This document shows positions 23,898 to 31,632 of a stretch of 64,000 nucleotides of DNA, in pieces. A program made the position numbers and the translations under genes. The stretch is from Streptomyces griseicoloratus. GTDB lineage: Bacteria; Actinomycetota; Actinomycetes; Streptomycetales; Streptomycetaceae. Location: the NCBI RefSeq assembly GCF_014534645.1, contig NZ_JACVQF010000200.1:124001-188000 (forward strand). Reading direction: 5' to 3'. Each line of letters opens with the position of its first letter. Position 1 is the stretch's first letter. The notes under the pieces were generated by a model. That model was given only the letters and a program-made list of their open reading frames with translations, searched no databases and was not told where the DNA came from.

Positions 23898-24409
23898 TGG
23901 AGGACGTGGACATCCGGGCGGCCGGGCCCGAGGAACTGGACACGGTGGAGGCACTGTGGCTGGAGGCGAGCCGCTGGCTGGCCTCGCGCGGCATCGACCA
24001 GTGGCAGTACCCGCCCCGCCGGTGGCGCATGGCCGAGGCCGTCGAGGCCGGGGACTGCTACCTCGCCGTCCGGGACGGCCGCGCGATCGCCACGATCACC
24101 GTGCACGAGCGGGCCGATCCCGAGTGGTGGGCCGAGGAGGACCCGGCGTCCGCGCTGTACGTGCACGACCTCGCTGTGAGCCGCCGCGCGGCCGGCCAGT
24201 CCCTCGGGGCCCGGCTGCTGGACTGGGCGGGCGCGGTGGCGGCCGGGCGGGGCAAGCGCTGGCTTCGCCTGGAGGCCTGGAAGACCAATCCCCAGCTGCA
24301 CCGCTACTACATCGGCCAGGGCTTCGCGCTGCTGCGGATCGTGGATCTGCCGCACCGCAACTCCGGTGCCCTGTTCCAGCGTCCTGCCGTGCCCGCCGAG
24401 GCCGACTGA
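23894..24409 (+). CDS. GNAT family N-acetyltransferase
   Basis: 171 residues with the GNAT fold. The core is ALYVHDLAVSRRAAGQSLGARLLDWA, where the RxxxGxxLG-like turn (RRAAGQSLG) is the acetyl-CoA pyrophosphate loop. It is followed by WLRLEAWKTNPQLHRYYIGQGF, typical of single-domain acetyltransferases acting on small molecules. Translational overlap with the M20 gene upstream and one base before the binding-protein gene place it firmly in the transport/hydroxylation operon. Substrate unknown; an amine of the transported or produced amino acid is a reasonable guess. Confidence 0.85.
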   Translation: MMEDVDIRAAGPEELDTVEALWLEASRWLASRGIDQWQYPPRRWRMAEAVEAGDCYLAVRDGRAIATITVHERADPEWWAEEDPASALYVHDLAVSRRAAGQSLGARLLDWAGAVAAGRGKRWLRLEAWKTNPQLHRYYIGQGFALLRIVDLPHRNSGALFQRPAVPAEAD

Positions 24410-24410
24410 C

Positions 24411-25343
24411 ATGACGGCCCGGCCCTCCTCGTCCGGCCGTCGGCGTCCGCCGGCCGTGGCTGCGGCGCTCGCCGTGGTGCTGCCCGCCGTACTGGTGACC
24501 GCGTGCGGCCGCGCGGGTCCGGTGACGGGCAGTGCCGGCCGTCCGGACAGCCCACCGCGCTACCCGGCCGCCCGCGACGTCTCCGTCCCCGGCTCGTCCG
24601 TCCACACCCGTGCGGTGCGGCGCGGCACCGTCCGGGTCGGCGTCAAGTCCGACCATCCCTTCCTCGGCTTCGAGGACCCGGTGACCGGCCGCCGCTACGG
24701 CTTCGACATCGAGATCGCCACGATGATCGCGGCCGACCTCGGCTTCCCAGCCGACCGCATCCGGTGGCAGACCGTGCCGCCGCAGGCGCGGGAGACGGCC
24801 CTCGCGCAGAAGGACATCGACTACTACGTCGCCGCGTACACCATCAACGACGAGCGCAAGAAGCGGGTCTCCTTCGCCGGGCCGTACTACGTCGCCGGGC
24901 AGGACCTGCTCGTGCGCGCCCAGGACACCGGCATCCGCGGTCCGGGCGACGTCCGCGGCCGGCGCGTCTGCTCCGTCGACGGGTCCACGCCCTACCAGCG
25001 GATCAGCCAGGCGCGCTACGGCGCTCGCGTCGTCGGCCACGACAGCTACGCGCACTGCGTCCAGGACCTGATCACCGGCATGGTGGACGCGGTCACCGGC
25101 GACGACGCGATCCTCAAGGGATACGCGGCCCAGAACGGCCGGCGGCTGCGTGTCGTCGGCCGGCCCTTCTCCCGCGAGCCGTACGGGATCGGCCTGGCCC
25201 ACGACGAGGCCGCGTTGCGCGGCGCCGTCAACGACGCGCTGCAGCACCACATGGACAACGGCGACTGGCTGCGTGCCTACCGTGCCACGCTCGGCCGGGC
25301 CGGCGGACCGCTCCCCCGGCCACCGCTGCTGAGACGCTACTGA
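24411..25343 (+). CDS. ABC transporter substrate-binding lipoprotein, polar amino acid type
   Basis: 310 residues. An Arg-rich start and hydrophobic segment end in lipobox LVTAC, with lipid-modified Cys32. The rest is a GluB/SBP3-type binding protein: VRVGVKSDHPFLGFEDPVTGRRYGFDIEIA, YYVAAYTINDERKKRVSFAGPYY, and the hinge region TGDDAILKGYA. These bind polar or basic amino acids and similar solutes such as ectoine. ATG 24411 is one base after the GNAT stop. Two permeases follow. It sits at the outer face of the membrane and delivers solute to them. Confidence 0.88.
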   Translation: MTARPSSSGRRRPPAVAAALAVVLPAVLVTACGRAGPVTGSAGRPDSPPRYPAARDVSVPGSSVHTRAVRRGTVRVGVKSDHPFLGFEDPVTGRRYGFDIEIATMIAADLGFPADRIRWQTVPPQARETALAQKDIDYYVAAYTINDERKKRVSFAGPYYVAGQDLLVRAQDTGIRGPGDVRGRRVCSVDGSTPYQRISQARYGARVVGHDSYAHCVQDLITGMVDAVTGDDAILKGYAAQNGRRLRVVGRPFSREPYGIGLAHDEAALRGAVNDALQHHMDNGDWLRAYRATLGRAGGPLPRPPLLRRY

Positions 25344-25394
25344 ACCGCCGCACCCGTACGCCGCTCGCCCCGACCGCACCGACCGGAGCCGCCC

Positions 25395-26042
25395 GTGCAC
25401 GTGCTGCTCGACAACGCCGACCTGTTCCTCGAAGGCTTCGCGGGCAGTGTCCGCCTGACCGTGGCGAGCACCCTGCTCGCCCTGCTGCTGGGCGTCGCCC
25501 TGGCCGCCTGCCGGGTGAGCCCGGTGCCCCTGCTGCGGGCTCTGTCCGCCACCGCCGTGCGCCTGCTGTGCAGCACACCGCTGACGGTGCTGTTCTTCGG
25601 CGTGACGCTGGGCCTGCCCGTGCTCGGCCTGACCTCACTCGGCTACTTCTCCCTGGCCGTGCTCACCCTCGGCGCGTACTCCGGGGCCTTCCTCTGCGAG
25701 GCGCTGCGCTCCGGCGTCAACACGGTGGACACGAGCCAGGCCGAAGCGGGCCGGGGTCTCGGGCTGAGCCCGGTGCAGGTCGCCTGGCTGATCGTGCTGC
25801 CGCAGGCGGCCCGCACCGCGCTCTCCCCCGCCCGCAGCATCATCGTCACCCTCGCGAAGAACTCCGCCCTCGCCGGCGGCTTCAGCGTGCCCGAACTGTT
25901 CGGCGCCGAGAAGGCGCTCCTGGAGCGCGGCTACGCGGTCGGTGTGGTGTTCTTGTGGGTGACCCTGGCCTATCTGCTGCTCATCGCCCTGATCAGCGGC
26001 GTGTTCCTCGTGGTCGAGCGGCGGTTGGCGGTGCCGTGCTGA
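25395..26042 (+). CDS. ABC transporter permease (HisM/GluC-like)
   Basis: 215 residues with about five membrane segments and the EAA loop EAGRGLGLSPVQVAWLIVLPQA, the contact site for the ATPase. Start GTG 25395, 51 bp after the binding-protein gene. It is paired with the second permease, whose start overlaps its stop by 7 bp. Together they would form the heteromeric channel of a polar amino acid importer. Confidence 0.87.
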   Translation: MHVLLDNADLFLEGFAGSVRLTVASTLLALLLGVALAACRVSPVPLLRALSATAVRLLCSTPLTVLFFGVTLGLPVLGLTSLGYFSLAVLTLGAYSGAFLCEALRSGVNTVDTSQAEAGRGLGLSPVQVAWLIVLPQAARTALSPARSIIVTLAKNSALAGGFSVPELFGAEKALLERGYAVGVVFLWVTLAYLLLIALISGVFLVVERRLAVPC

Positions 26043-26962
26043 GCCCGCGCCCTTCCCCGTTGTTCGAGGTCCCCGGGCAGCGGGCCCGGCGGCGCCATTC
26101 CCTCTACACGATGCTCACGGCCGCGGCGGCTCTCCTCGTCGGTGTGCTCGTCCTGGTCCGGCTGTCCGGTGCCGGCCAGTTCACGGCGGCCCTGTGGGAG
26201 CCGTTCACCTATGAGGGGGTGCAACGACGCATTCTGACGGGTGTCGTGGACACCCTCACGGCCTTCGCGCTGGCCGCCGTCCTCTCGCTGCTGCTGGGGC
26301 TGCTTCTCGCGGGCGGCACGCTCGCCCGGCACCGCCCGGTCCGCGTGACGGCCACGACGGTGGTCGCGTTCCTGCGGGCCGTACCGGTGCTCATCCTCGT
26401 CTTCACCCTGTACAACCTGACGGCGTTGCGCCTGCTGCTGGACCGGACCGGCACCACGCTGTCCGGGCATCTCGGCGATGCGGGAACCTGGGCGGCCGTC
26501 CATGTCACCGACGTCACGCTGTGGGCGCTCGTCCTCGGCGTCGCCCTGCACAACGGCGCCGTGCAGGCGGACATCCTGCGCTCCGGCATCCGTGCCGTGC
26601 CCCGCGGACAGGTGGAGGCCGCCCACGCCCTGGGCATGAGCCGGACGCAGACGGCGTGGTCGGTGGTCCTCCCGCAGGCGGTGCGCGCGATGCTGCCCAG
26701 CATCGTGGCCCAGCTCGCCGTGACCCTGAAGGACACCTCCCTCGGTTTCATCATCATGTACGAGGAGCTGCTGTACGTCGGCAAGCTCCTGGCGCAGAAC
26801 ATCGCCACCCCCCGCGGATACCCCTACCTGCCCGTGCTGTTCGTCGTGGGACTGCTGTACGTGGCCATGTGCCTGGCCATCTCCGCGCTCGCCCGGCGAC
26901 TGGCACGCCGCAGCACCCGTGCCCCGAACGTCTCCCGTGACCCGGAGGAGAGCCGACGATGA
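26036..26962 (+). CDS. ABC transporter permease (GluD-like)
   Basis: 308 residues. A cytoplasmic N-terminus of about 40 residues, a membrane segment, then the permease core with EAA loop EAAHALGMSRTQTAWSVVLPQA and a downstream KDTSLGFIIMYEELLYVG stretch. GTG 26036 overlaps the first permease. Its stop overlaps the ectD start by ATGA. No ATP-binding subunit is encoded anywhere in the operon, so the importer must borrow one encoded elsewhere. Confidence 0.87.
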   Translation: MLSPRPSPLFEVPGQRARRRHSLYTMLTAAAALLVGVLVLVRLSGAGQFTAALWEPFTYEGVQRRILTGVVDTLTAFALAAVLSLLLGLLLAGGTLARHRPVRVTATTVVAFLRAVPVLILVFTLYNLTALRLLLDRTGTTLSGHLGDAGTWAAVHVTDVTLWALVLGVALHNGAVQADILRSGIRAVPRGQVEAAHALGMSRTQTAWSVVLPQAVRAMLPSIVAQLAVTLKDTSLGFIIMYEELLYVGKLLAQNIATPRGYPYLPVLFVVGLLYVAMCLAISALARRLARRSTRAPNVSRDPEESRR

Positions 26963-27873
26963 CCGCTGCCGTGCACCCCGACGCCGACGACCTGTACCCG
27001 ACGCGTACGGTCACCTCGTCCGTCCCCCTGCCCCGCCGGCACCCCGTGGTCTGGGGTGGCGAGGACGACGGGCCGCTCACCGCCGAGCGGCTCGCCGCCT
27101 ACGACCGCGACGGTTTTCTCACCTTCGATGCCGTGCTGGACCCGGACGAGGTCAGCGCCTGCCTGGAGGAGGTCAGCCGCCTCACCGCCGACCCGTCGCT
27201 GCGCGCCTCCGGCCGTGTGGTGCCCGAGCCCGACGGCGGCGGCATCCGCTCCGTGTTCGAGGTGCACGCGCTGAGCGAGACGTTCCGCCGCGTCGTCCAC
27301 TCCCCGGAACTCGCGGCGACGGCCCGTCAACTCCTCGGATCCGACGTGTATGTGCACCAGACCAGGGTCAACCTCAAGGCCGCCTTCGACGGTTCCGGGT
27401 TCGGCTGGCACTCCGACTTCGAGACCTGGCACTCCGAGGACGGCATGCCGGCCCCGCGCGCGTTCAGCATGACCATCGCCCTCACCGACAACACGCCCTA
27501 CAACGGCCCCCTTCTGATCATCCCCGGCTCGCACCGCACCTTCGTCCCCTCGGTCGGCGAGACGCCGCCGGACTACCACCGTCTGTCCCTGAAGGGCAAG
27601 AACCTCCCGGCAGGCCCGGCGGACCGCTCCGCCGTCACCGAGCTCGCCCGCAGCCACGGCATCCGCCAGTGCGCCGGCCCGGCGGGTTCCGCGGTGGCCT
27701 TCGACTGCAACTGCCTCCACGCCTCCGCCGCCAACGTCTCCCCGTTCCCGCGCACCAACCTCTTCGTCGTCTACAACAGCGTCGAGAACCGCATCGGCAC
27801 GCCCTACGCGGCGCCCCGCCCCCGGCCCGCCTATCTCGCGAGCCGCGACTTCACACCCGTCCCCGGCGCCTGA
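26959..27873 (+). CDS. ectD: Ectoine hydroxylase (EctD) homologue
   Basis: 304 residues, the normal EctD length. The EctD hallmark FGWHSDFETWHSEDGMP is present (residues 148-164). Iron ligands are His151, Asp153 and His254 (CLHASAANVSP), a 2-oxoglutarate dioxygenase triad, and NTPYNGPLLIIPGSHR matches EctD closely. EctD hydroxylates ectoine to 5-hydroxyectoine in the cytosol. ectABC is absent from the window; the gene is instead the last of an operon with an importer, an amidohydrolase and an acetyltransferase. It may hydroxylate imported ectoine, or a related cyclic compound made by the divergent diaminopropionate-type operon (inference). Confidence 0.85.
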   Translation: MTAAVHPDADDLYPTRTVTSSVPLPRRHPVVWGGEDDGPLTAERLAAYDRDGFLTFDAVLDPDEVSACLEEVSRLTADPSLRASGRVVPEPDGGGIRSVFEVHALSETFRRVVHSPELAATARQLLGSDVYVHQTRVNLKAAFDGSGFGWHSDFETWHSEDGMPAPRAFSMTIALTDNTPYNGPLLIIPGSHRTFVPSVGETPPDYHRLSLKGKNLPAGPADRSAVTELARSHGIRQCAGPAGSAVAFDCNCLHASAANVSPFPRTNLFVVYNSVENRIGTPYAAPRPRPAYLASRDFTPVPGA

Positions 27874-27967
27874 GCCACGGCGCCCTCGCCCGTGGCCGGT
27901 GGTCCGTCAAGATCAGCCGGATGGCAGAATGGCCGGTCGTCCAGTGGCGGAGAGGACGGACATCATC

Positions 27968-28450
27968 GTGCGACGGCGACAGAGGCACACGGCCCTGGCG
28001 TGCCTCGTCATGGCGGCACTCGTGACGGCGACGGCCTGCGCGCCTGCGGACCTCGGCCCCCTGCCCCCGCGCTTTCCGGGTCCGCCCCTGCCCGCTGACA
28101 CGGTGGTCTCGGAGATGACGTCCGTACTGGCGGCGGAGGGCGTCGTGGTGGAGAGGGAACCGCCGAACCTCCCGGAGAGGTGCCTCGAACGGCTCTCGGG
28201 GCGGCATGCGCCGGAGACGGTGGACGCCGCCCTGAAGGCGGCCTTCGCGCGGGCCCGTTCCGAGCACGGCTGGCAGGCCGGTCCCGACCTGGGCAGCGGG
28301 ACGCTCACCCTCACGAAGGCCAATTGGACGGCCGCGGCCGTCCTGCCCGTCAAGCCGGCCCAGGGCCTTCAGGCACCAGTGATCATGTCGCTGACATGCG
28401 TGGACGGCGGCGGTACGAGGACGCCGTCCGCCTGGCCGTCGGCAGGATGA
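27968..28450 (+). CDS. Putative lipoprotein
   Basis: 160 residues. RRRQRH, hydrophobic segment, lipobox TATAC with likely lipidated Cys near residue 27, then a Pro-rich linker and a globular domain of about 110 residues (AEGVVVEREPPNLPERC..., ARARSEHGWQAGPDLGSGTLTLTKANWTAAAV). GTG 27968 is preferred because AGAGGACGG precedes it and it puts the basic n-region first. No family recognised. It may face the outer side of the membrane. Not obviously linked to the ectD operon, which ends 95 bp upstream. Confidence 0.7.
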   Translation: MRRRQRHTALACLVMAALVTATACAPADLGPLPPRFPGPPLPADTVVSEMTSVLAAEGVVVEREPPNLPERCLERLSGRHAPETVDAALKAAFARARSEHGWQAGPDLGSGTLTLTKANWTAAAVLPVKPAQGLQAPVIMSLTCVDGGGTRTPSAWPSAG

Positions 28451-28471
28451 GGCGCCCCCCGACCCGACCCT

Positions 28472-28488
28472 GAGATGTCCCCCATCTC
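28472..28488 (+). terminator. Small hairpin after the lipoprotein gene
   Basis: GAGATG, five-base loop, CATCTC, about 20 bp after the lipoprotein stop. Weak but correctly placed; it could also be part of the operator region that follows. Confidence 0.3.
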
Positions 28489-28499
28489 TCCCGGAGATG

Positions 28500-28552
28500 T
28501 GTCAGGAATCTTTGACAGGTGCTCCGCTCGCCTGTCAGCCTTTTCTGACAGG
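28500..28552. promoter_or_regulatory. TGTCAG operator array before the ArsR-like gene
   Basis: TGTCA...TGACA spans 28500-28517. A perfect inverted repeat with arms CCTGTCAG and a 6-bp spacer spans 28531-28552. A GACAGG...CCTGTC pairing links the two. This array ends 20 bp before the ArsR-like start, suggesting autoregulation. Confidence 0.6.
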
Positions 28553-28572
28553 TACGACGGAAAGGGGCCGCG

Positions 28573-28926
28573 ATGGCCGAGGTCCCGCACCCGGCACCGA
28601 CGGGCGACGAGTTGCTGAAGGTGCTCTCCGCGCTCGGCAATCCGCACCGCATGCGGATCGTCGCGGCGCTTCAGGAGCGCCGCAACTACGTCAGCGCGCT
28701 GGCCCGCGAGATCGGCATGGGCCGCCCGCTGCTGCACATGCACCTGCAGCGCCTGGAGGCGGCCGGGCTCGTCGTCGGCACGCTCGAACTCGCCGAGGAC
28801 GGCAAGGCGATGAAGTACTACGAAGTCGCCCCGTTCTTCTACGAGTTGACACCACACGTCGTTGCCCGGGCGGCCGCGACGATCACCGAGACCACTGCCC
28901 GGACCGCGAAAGAGGAAACGAAGTGA
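28573..28926 (+). CDS. ArsR-like winged-helix regulator
   Basis: 117 residues. Winged helix: LLKVLSALGNPHRMRIVAALQERRNYVSALAREIGMGRPLLHMHLQRLEAAGLV, then a wing and a C-terminal helix with VVARAAATITETTART. No cysteine-based metal site. AAAGGGGCC precedes ATG 28573. Its stop overlaps the GTG of a small membrane coiled-coil protein, so the two form one unit. It probably binds the TGTCAG array upstream. Confidence 0.85.
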   Translation: MAEVPHPAPTGDELLKVLSALGNPHRMRIVAALQERRNYVSALAREIGMGRPLLHMHLQRLEAAGLVVGTLELAEDGKAMKYYEVAPFFYELTPHVVARAAATITETTARTAKEETK

Positions 28927-29237
28927 AGGAGCAACTGGTGACGCTCGCCGCCGGAGAGGACGAGTGGGGGATTCTGGTCGGCGCCGTCGGCGCGGCCGGG
29001 TTCTTCGCCCTGATGATCGTGATCGTCTGGCAGGTCGCCGCCACCTGGCGGGCCCGGATGCTGGCGGCGCGTGAGGAGCAGTACAAGGAGCTCGCCACGA
29101 AGTACGCCCAACTCCTGGAGGACACCGTGGAGTTGCAGCGCCGCACGGTCGAGGAACAGCGGCAGACCCTGGACGAACTGACGCAGACCCGGCTCGCGGT
29201 CGGCTCGATGGAGAAGATGATGCGCGAGATCGAATAG
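28923..29237 (+). CDS. Small membrane protein with a coiled coil
   Basis: 104 residues. A short N-terminus, one strong membrane segment (about 17-40: ILVGAVGAAGFFALMIVIVWQVAATW), then a long amphipathic coiled coil to the end (REEQYKELATKYAQLLEDTVELQRRTVEEQRQTLDEL). GTG 28923 overlaps the ArsR-like stop by GTGA. This regulator/membrane-helix pairing recurs in actinomycetes. It may sequester or modulate the regulator at the membrane (inference). A hairpin follows 14 bp after the stop. Confidence 0.7.
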   Translation: MKEQLVTLAAGEDEWGILVGAVGAAGFFALMIVIVWQVAATWRARMLAAREEQYKELATKYAQLLEDTVELQRRTVEEQRQTLDELTQTRLAVGSMEKMMREIE

Positions 29238-29251
29238 CGGCACCCGCGTGC

Positions 29252-29283
29252 GTACGGCCGGGAGCGGCAACTCCCGGCCGTAC
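29252..29283 (+). terminator. Hairpin terminator
   Basis: 13-bp perfect arms (GTACGGCCGGGAG) around a six-base loop, just after the membrane coiled-coil gene. It separates that operon from the MMPL gene. Confidence 0.7.
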
Positions 29284-29421
29284 CGATGAAGAACACACCT
29301 GAACACACCCATCCCGTACGCCACGGCAGGTCGTCACACCCTCTGCGCCGTGGTGCGGGCCCCGTGCGCCCTCGTGCCGGTCACCGACCGGCACGGCGCG
29401 TTCCCACGAAGGAGACTACCC

Positions 29422-31530
29422 ATGCGTGCACTGCTGCAGCGAGCGGCCCGCGCGCCCGGCGGGCGAGGCGGCAAATGGCTCGTCCTGGCGGCCTGGCTGA
29501 TCGTGGCCGTCGCGCTCGGCCCGCTGGCCGGAAAGCTCGGCGACGTCGAGGACACGAGCGCCAACGCCTTCCTGCCGCGCGGCGCCGAGTCCGCGCGGGT
29601 CAACACGGAGCTGGAGAGGTTCCGTACGGATCCGGTCGTACCCGCGGTCGTCGTCTACACCGGTGACGGCGCGGAGGCGAAGGCCGACGCCGACCGGGCC
29701 GCCTTCGCGAAGTTCGCACCCGCGGGCGAGCAGGTCACGCGGCCGGTCCCGTCCGAGGACGGCGAAGCCCTGATGACCGTCGTCCCGCTGGACAGCGAGG
29801 ACGAGATCACCGACAAGGTGGACGAGCTGCGCGAGATCGCCGGCGCCAACGCGCCGCCCGGCGTGGACGTCCAGGTGGGCGGCCCCGCCGGGTCCCTCAC
29901 CGACTCCGTGGCGGTCTTCGACAGCCTCGATTCCACCCTGCTGCTCGCCACCGGCCTGGTCGTGGCCGTCCTGCTGCTGATCACCTACCGCAGTCCCGTC
30001 CTGTGGCTCCTCCCCCTGCTCTCCGTCGGGTTCGCCGCCGTCCTCACCCAGGTCTGCACGTACCTGCTGGCCAAGCACGCCGGGCTGCCGGTCGACCCGC
30101 AGAGCTCGGGCGTCCTGATGGTGCTCGTCTTCGGCGTCGGCACCGACTACGCCCTGCTGCTCATCGCCCGCTACCGCGAGGAACTGCACCGCCACACCGA
30201 CCGGCACGAGGCCATGCGGATCGCGCTGCGCCGCTCCGGCCCGGCGATCCTCGCCTCGGCCGCCACCATCGCCGTGGGACTGGCCTGCCTGGCCTTCGCC
30301 GACATCAACTCCTCCCGGTCACTGGGCCTGGTCGGCGCGGTGGGCGTCGTGTGCGGCTTCCTCGCGATGATCACGGTCCTGCCGGCCCTGCTCGTCATCA
30401 CCGGCCGTTGGGTGTTCTGGCCCCTGGTGCCTCGGCACGGCACACCCACCCGCAAGGCCCACACCGTCTGGTCCCGCATCGGAGCCGCCGTCGCCCGGCG
30501 CCCCCGCTGGTCGTGGATGATGTCCGTCGCCGTCACCGCCGCCCTCGCCCTCAGCGCGGCCGGCATCTCCATGGGCCTGACCCAGTCCGAGATGTTCCAG
30601 GACAAGCCCGAGTCGGTCGTCGCCCAGGAGCAGATCTCGGCTCACTACCCCTCCGGAGCGTCCGACCCCGCGGAGATCGTCACCCGTACCGACAGGGCCG
30701 ACGCGGTCCGCGCGGCCGCCTCCGCCGTGGGCGGCGTCGCCCGCGTCGAGAACACCGGCGACCGCACCCCGGACGGCGAACTCACCACGCTGTCCGTGGT
30801 GCTGAGGGAGACCCCGGACAGCCAGGCGGCCAAGGACACGATCGACGGCCTCCGCGAAGCCGTGCATCCCATGGGCGCCCTCGTCGGCGGCACCACCGCC
30901 GAGAGCCTCGACACCCAGCGGGCCGCCCACCGCGACCTGACCACGGTCATCCCGATCGTGCTCCTGGTCGTCCTGGCGGTTCTGATGTGGCTGCTGCGGG
31001 CGCTCGTCGCGCCGCTGCTGCTCCTGGCCACCGTGGTGCTGTCGTACTTCGCGGCCCTCGGCGCGTCGAACCTGCTCTTCGTACACCTGCTGGGCTTCGC
31101 GGGCGTCGACTGGTCGATCCCGCTCATGGGCTTCGTGTTTCTGGTGGCCCTCGGTATCGACTACAACATCTTCCTCATGCACCGCGTGAAGGAGGAAGCC
31201 GGACGCCTCGGCCACACCCGCGGTGTCCTGGAGGGCCTGACCAGCACCGGAGGCGTCATCACCTCCGCCGGCGTCGTCCTCGCCGCCACCTTCGCCGTCT
31301 TCGCCGGGCTGCCCCTGGTGACCATGGCCCAGATGGGCGTCCTCGTCGGCATCGGCGTCCTGCTGGACACCTTCCTCGTCCGCACTGTCCTGGTTCCGGC
31401 CCTGGCCCTCGACCTGGGCCGCTGGTTCTGGTGGCCGGGCGGGCTCTTCCACCGCCTCGCCCGCGGCGAACGGGGCAGGCCGGCACGCCCGGCGGCCACG
31501 ACCGCCGCACCGGCCCACGACCCGGCCTGA
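29422..31530 (+). CDS. MMPL family (RND-type) membrane transporter
   Basis: 702 residues in two RND halves. Each has one transmembrane helix, an extracytoplasmic domain (about 40-195 and 375-510), then five to six clustered helices. The transmembrane charged motif GVGTDYALLLIARYREE in the first half and LGIDYNIFLMHRVKEE in the second are the MMPL proton-relay signatures. Such proteins export lipids or hydrophobic metabolites. ATG 29422 has AAGGAGA 8 bases upstream; the frame is open 24 codons further up without homology. It lies alone between two hairpins, so probably monocistronic. Cargo unknown. Confidence 0.88.
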   Translation: MRALLQRAARAPGGRGGKWLVLAAWLIVAVALGPLAGKLGDVEDTSANAFLPRGAESARVNTELERFRTDPVVPAVVVYTGDGAEAKADADRAAFAKFAPAGEQVTRPVPSEDGEALMTVVPLDSEDEITDKVDELREIAGANAPPGVDVQVGGPAGSLTDSVAVFDSLDSTLLLATGLVVAVLLLITYRSPVLWLLPLLSVGFAAVLTQVCTYLLAKHAGLPVDPQSSGVLMVLVFGVGTDYALLLIARYREELHRHTDRHEAMRIALRRSGPAILASAATIAVGLACLAFADINSSRSLGLVGAVGVVCGFLAMITVLPALLVITGRWVFWPLVPRHGTPTRKAHTVWSRIGAAVARRPRWSWMMSVAVTAALALSAAGISMGLTQSEMFQDKPESVVAQEQISAHYPSGASDPAEIVTRTDRADAVRAAASAVGGVARVENTGDRTPDGELTTLSVVLRETPDSQAAKDTIDGLREAVHPMGALVGGTTAESLDTQRAAHRDLTTVIPIVLLVVLAVLMWLLRALVAPLLLLATVVLSYFAALGASNLLFVHLLGFAGVDWSIPLMGFVFLVALGIDYNIFLMHRVKEEAGRLGHTRGVLEGLTSTGGVITSAGVVLAATFAVFAGLPLVTMAQMGVLVGIGVLLDTFLVRTVLVPALALDLGRWFWWPGGLFHRLARGERGRPARPAATTAAPAHDPA

Positions 31531-31541
31531 CGCGGCGCGCC

Positions 31542-31566
31542 GCCCGCCGGGGCGTTCCCGGCGGGC
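31542..31566 (+). terminator. Hairpin terminator after the MMPL gene
   Basis: 10-bp perfect arms (GCCCGCCGGG), five-base loop, 11 bp after the stop codon. Confidence 0.65.
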
Positions 31567-31596
31567 CGGCTCCGGTGCGGCTGAGCTGCCACACCG

Positions 31597-31632
31597 ACTG
31601 GATGCCCTGTTCACCCGATTATCCTGATTATG
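31597..31632 (+). promoter_or_regulatory. Putative promoter of a leaderless SpoIIE-type gene
   Basis: A locally AT-rich island (GATTATCCTGATTAT) contains TATCCT at 31620-31625. Seven bases after that hexamer is the G of the GTG start at 31632, so transcription could begin exactly at the start codon. The -35 region (near ACTGGA, 31597-31602) is weak. No Shine-Dalgarno sequence precedes the gene, consistent with a leaderless message. Confidence 0.4.

Noticed and set aside
24503-26962. An 819-codon plus-strand open frame spanning the binding-protein and permease genes
   Set aside because: Only its last 308 codons (from 26036) are a real permease. The rest overlaps the two upstream transport genes in another frame and is Arg/Pro-rich low-complexity sequence, as expected in high-GC DNA.
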